Assembly (NCBI GenBank): GCA_964614375.1
Contig: CAZTLI010000310.1
Location: 1-6,541, forward strand
Direction: 5' to 3'
Source of the DNA: CAZTLI01 sp964614375
Lineage (GTDB): Bacteria; Chloroflexota; Anaerolineae; Aggregatilineales; Phototrophicaceae
Length of the DNA: 6,541 bases
Positions within the stretch are counted from its first letter, which is position 1. Each line of letters starts with the position of its first letter. Below, piece after piece: positions 5,002 through 6,541 of this stretch. The notes below the pieces were generated by a model. The model was not told the origin of the DNA. It saw only the letters and a program-made list of their open reading frames with translations, and did no database searches. The position numbers were made by a program, and so were the translations under genes.

Positions 5002-6255
5002 TCAAGCAGCGTCGGCTGTTCTCAGTGCGATTGGGGACAGCCGCAATATGATCCCCACCAGAACCACCGTCAACAGCAATCCCATCACGCTCACAGCCAC
5101 ATAGCCACCCGTCGCGAATAATGGCCCCGCGCTGAGGCTGCCCAGCGCCGCACAACCCGCAACGAGCATATCATTCACCCCCTGTACTCGTCCACGTTCC
5201 GCGCCGCGAAGCGTCTCTGATAGTAGGGACGACCCGGCGACATAACCAAAGTTCCAGCCCAGTCCGAGCAAAAACAGCGCGACAGCCAGCACGAATTGAT
5301 TATCCGATAGGGGGGCAAGCACAGCCGATGAGATGAGGATAGCTGCGCCGGTGATGAGCATCGTTTTGCGCCCGAAGCGGTCAATCAGATAACCTGTCAA
5401 TGCCGATAGGCCGAACATGCCGAGTGTATGGGCGGAAATCACAAATGAAATTGCGCCGCTGTCATGATGCAGATGATCCATGTGCAGGGGCGTCATCACC
5501 ATTAAGACGACCATCACCGTCTGGCTGATGAGCATCGCCAGAATGCCGAGCTGAACGTTGGGTAAACGCAGCAGTTCACGCAATGGGCGTGTGGGGATGT
5601 CCGGCAGTTCATTTTTGGCTTTGGCTTCCCCATCGGCAATCGCCCGCGCGACAGTCATCGGGTCTGGTCGCAGCAGGAAAAATGTAATTGTAGCGGCGAT
5701 ACCGTAGAATAGCAGACCAATCGCCCACGGGCCAGTTTGTGGGTCGAGGCCAAGTTGGGCGACCAGTGTTTGACTCGGTGCGACCAGTGCGGGGCCACCA
5801 ATTGCGCCGATTGTCCCGGCGAAGACGATACGCCCAATCATCCGCGCACGTTTCTCTTCGGGATAAATCTCTCCGGCGGCGAATCGGCTCTGGTCAGACC
5901 CGGCACGACCCGCGCCGATACATATCGCGCTAATGAGCAGCAGCGGGAACGATTGTGCTGTGATCGCCAGCATGCCCATGAACGCCCCGATCATCCCCGA
6001 ACTATAACCGAGCGTGAGTCCCACACGACGCCCAAACCGTCCCATCAGCAATCCAACAGGATACGCGGCAACGGCCTGTGAAAATGTGAGTGTAGACGAT
6101 GGCAGCCCGGCGGCGCTTTCTGTTCCGCTGAGTCGGGTGGCGACAATCGCCAGCAGGGTGAAAATGGCGATTTGTGACGCCGAAAATAGGCTCTGCGTCA
6201 CGAACATTGTGCTCATGAGCCGGTTGCTGGTGGCGTGATCATACGTCGATTGCAT
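5002..6255 (-). CDS. Major facilitator superfamily transporter, 12 TM
   Basis: Inner-membrane secondary transporter, 417 aa, full MFS length. Approximate membrane segments: 22-41, 52-71, 78-98, 103-121, 141-163, 176-195, 233-254, 268-291, 298-315, 319-338, 357-379, 382-405, with a charged cytoplasmic loop at 196-232. Motif A is present in both halves: GRFGRRVGL (72-80) between TM2 and TM3, and DRFGRKTML (292-300) between TM8 and TM9. MTPLHMD after TM7 and SAHTLGMFGLSALTG in TM8 mark a bacterial subgroup of uncharacterised MFS proteins. A His cluster (H258, H261, H263, H264) lies in the TM7-8 outer loop. ATG 6255 has GAGGAA about 6-7 nt upstream; M14 is a less likely start. It converges on the arsR operon. 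It could be an exporter of small molecules or a nutrient carrier; substrate unknown. Confidence 0.92.
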   Translation of the reverse strand: MQSTYDHATSNRLMSTMFVTQSLFSASQIAIFTLLAIVATRLSGTESAAGLPSSTLTFSQAVAAYPVGLLMGRFGRRVGLTLGYSSGMIGAFMGMLAITAQSFPLLLISAICIGAGRAGSDQSRFAAGEIYPEEKRARMIGRIVFAGTIGAIGGPALVAPSQTLVAQLGLDPQTGPWAIGLLFYGIAATITFFLLRPDPMTVARAIADGEAKAKNELPDIPTRPLRELLRLPNVQLGILAMLISQTVMVVLMVMTPLHMDHLHHDSGAISFVISAHTLGMFGLSALTGYLIDRFGRKTMLITGAAILISSAVLAPLSDNQFVLAVALFLLGLGWNFGYVAGSSLLSETLRGAERGRVQGVNDMLVAGCAALGSLSAGPLFATGGYVAVSVMGLLLTVVLVGIILRLSPIALRTADAA

Positions 6256-6294
6256 GATGTTTTCCTCTGCTGTAGCGGTGTGTTACAAGCGTAC

Positions 6295-6323
6295 ACAATA
6301 GCCGGAAAACAGGTCGCTGGCAA
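6295..6323 (-). promoter_or_regulatory. Candidate promoter of the MFS gene
   Basis: On the minus strand TTGCCA (6323-6318; five of six consensus bases), a 17-bp spacer and TATTGT (6300-6295; four of six) would start transcription near 6288. The 5' leader would be about 33 nt and include the GAGGAA ribosome-binding site. Plausible spacing and position, but unproven. Confidence 0.4.
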
Positions 6324-6428
6324 TGCCCACGTAGGACAGATATTCTTCAGACTAGATATGCTGAACCGCCTATCCTAATATGTTGTTGTTATTGAGTTCA
6401 GTTGTCCAGTGGGGCATATAGCAAAACG

Positions 6429-6541
6429 ATGATGGATACACGCATTGTCAATGAATTGCAAAACCAATTTGGTATCCAAGGAATTGGATACTATTTTGCA
6501 CGTCACAAGTGGCGAAAAGCGTATTTGATGAGTGAGATTTT
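6429..6541 (+). CDS. Unidentified protein, N-terminal fragment cut by the right edge
   Basis: An open frame begins at tandem ATGs (6429 and 6432) and is still open after 37 codons. The visible residues begin MMDTRIVNELQNQFG and later include YYFARHKWRKAY. No signal peptide or membrane helix is visible. No good SD precedes it (GGGG at 6412-6415 is too distant). The opening pattern 'helix, FGI, strand, RHxW+' could suit the N-lobe of an aminoglycoside-phosphotransferase-like kinase, but this is a guess from too little sequence. It is transcribed away from the MFS gene. It may also be a spurious frame over a structured element, because a strong stem-loop lies within it. Confidence 0.5.
   Translation, partial: MMDTRIVNELQNQFGIQGIGYYFARHKWRKAYLMSEI
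6457..6500. repeat. Two-tier inverted repeat (stem-loop with GGAA loop) near a gene start
   Basis: Inner arms GTATCCAA (6472-6479) and TTGGATAC (6484-6491) are perfect complements around a GGAA tetraloop, extended by a G-U and a U-A pair. Outer arms TGCAAAA (6457-6463) and TTTTGCA (6494-6500) are also perfect complements, leaving a 6-nt bulge CCAATT on the left only. GGAA fits the GNRA tetraloop pattern. The bulge can alternatively pair with AATTGG (6482-6487), allowing a second fold. It begins about 26-29 nt after the likely start codon of the right-edge frame. Confidence 0.6.

Noticed and set aside
6338..6359. Direct repeat AGATAT (6338-6343 and 6354-6359) in the MFS upstream region
   Set aside because: Six-base repeats at 16-bp spacing are easily chance in AT-rich intergenic DNA; no regulator or symmetry supports it.
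6391..6425. Plus-strand TTGAGT-17-CATATA as a promoter for the right-edge gene
   Set aside because: The -10 match is too poor to list as a feature.

Overview
The window looks like ordinary chromosome from a free-living bacterium with roughly balanced base composition and Shine-Dalgarno-led genes. The mix of genes suggests Chloroflexota (Anaerolineae-like). These genes are a eukaryotic-type cystathionine beta-synthase, a YbdL/KAT-type aminotransferase, RNase HI, an ArsR-SRPBCC-VOC operon and an MFS carrier of the 'MTPLHM' type. A GGGCGACC/GGTCGCCC intergenic palindrome of a kind I associate with that phylum points the same way. This assignment is an impression, not proof. There are no rRNAs, tRNAs, CRISPR arrays, insertion sequences or phage genes.

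Left block, minus strand, about 1-3215, read right to left: rnhA (RNase HI, 147 aa), a 66-bp gap holding a GC-rich palindrome, a class I/II PLP aminotransferase (388 aa), a 93-aa protein that is essentially a lone histidine-kinase DHp helix pair, a 174-bp gap, then cystathionine beta-synthase. The last gene runs off the left edge after 359 codons. The aminotransferase and the DHp protein are tightly coupled, with 4 bp between stop and start and the ribosome-binding site inside the last aminotransferase codons. Aminotransferase and CBS both fit sulphur amino-acid metabolism (methionine/keto-acid exchange and transsulfuration).

Centre: a 131-145 bp divergent promoter region (3216-3358) serves rnhA to the left and an operon to the right. 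Its rightward promoter is TTGACT-18-TATAAT. The whole 18-bp spacer is a near-perfect palindrome, an excellent candidate operator for the ArsR-family repressor encoded immediately downstream. The leftward rnhA promoter candidate lies so close to the ATG that the mRNA would be leaderless.

Right block, plus strand, 3347-4935: four packed genes, arsR, SRPBCC/AHSA1 (CalC-type), a VOC-fold protein and a DUF3052-like protein. They overlap or lie 3-8 bp apart, each with its own SD, and form one autoregulated operon. The ArsR protein shows no metal site and the VOC protein lacks the usual metal ligands by eye. The system therefore reads as small-molecule sensing or binding rather than metal resistance, with ligand unknown.

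Far right: a convergent 12-TM MFS transporter (5002-6255, minus) separated from the operon by 66 bp with a short hairpin. A 173-bp divergent intergenic region follows, then the first ~37 codons of an unidentified plus-strand gene cut off by the window edge. Its start region contains a strong stem-loop with a GGAA loop.

No clearly new system is proven here. The most interesting items are the orphan DHp protein translationally coupled to an aminotransferase, and the operator-in-spacer promoter of the ArsR-SRPBCC-VOC-DUF3052 operon.
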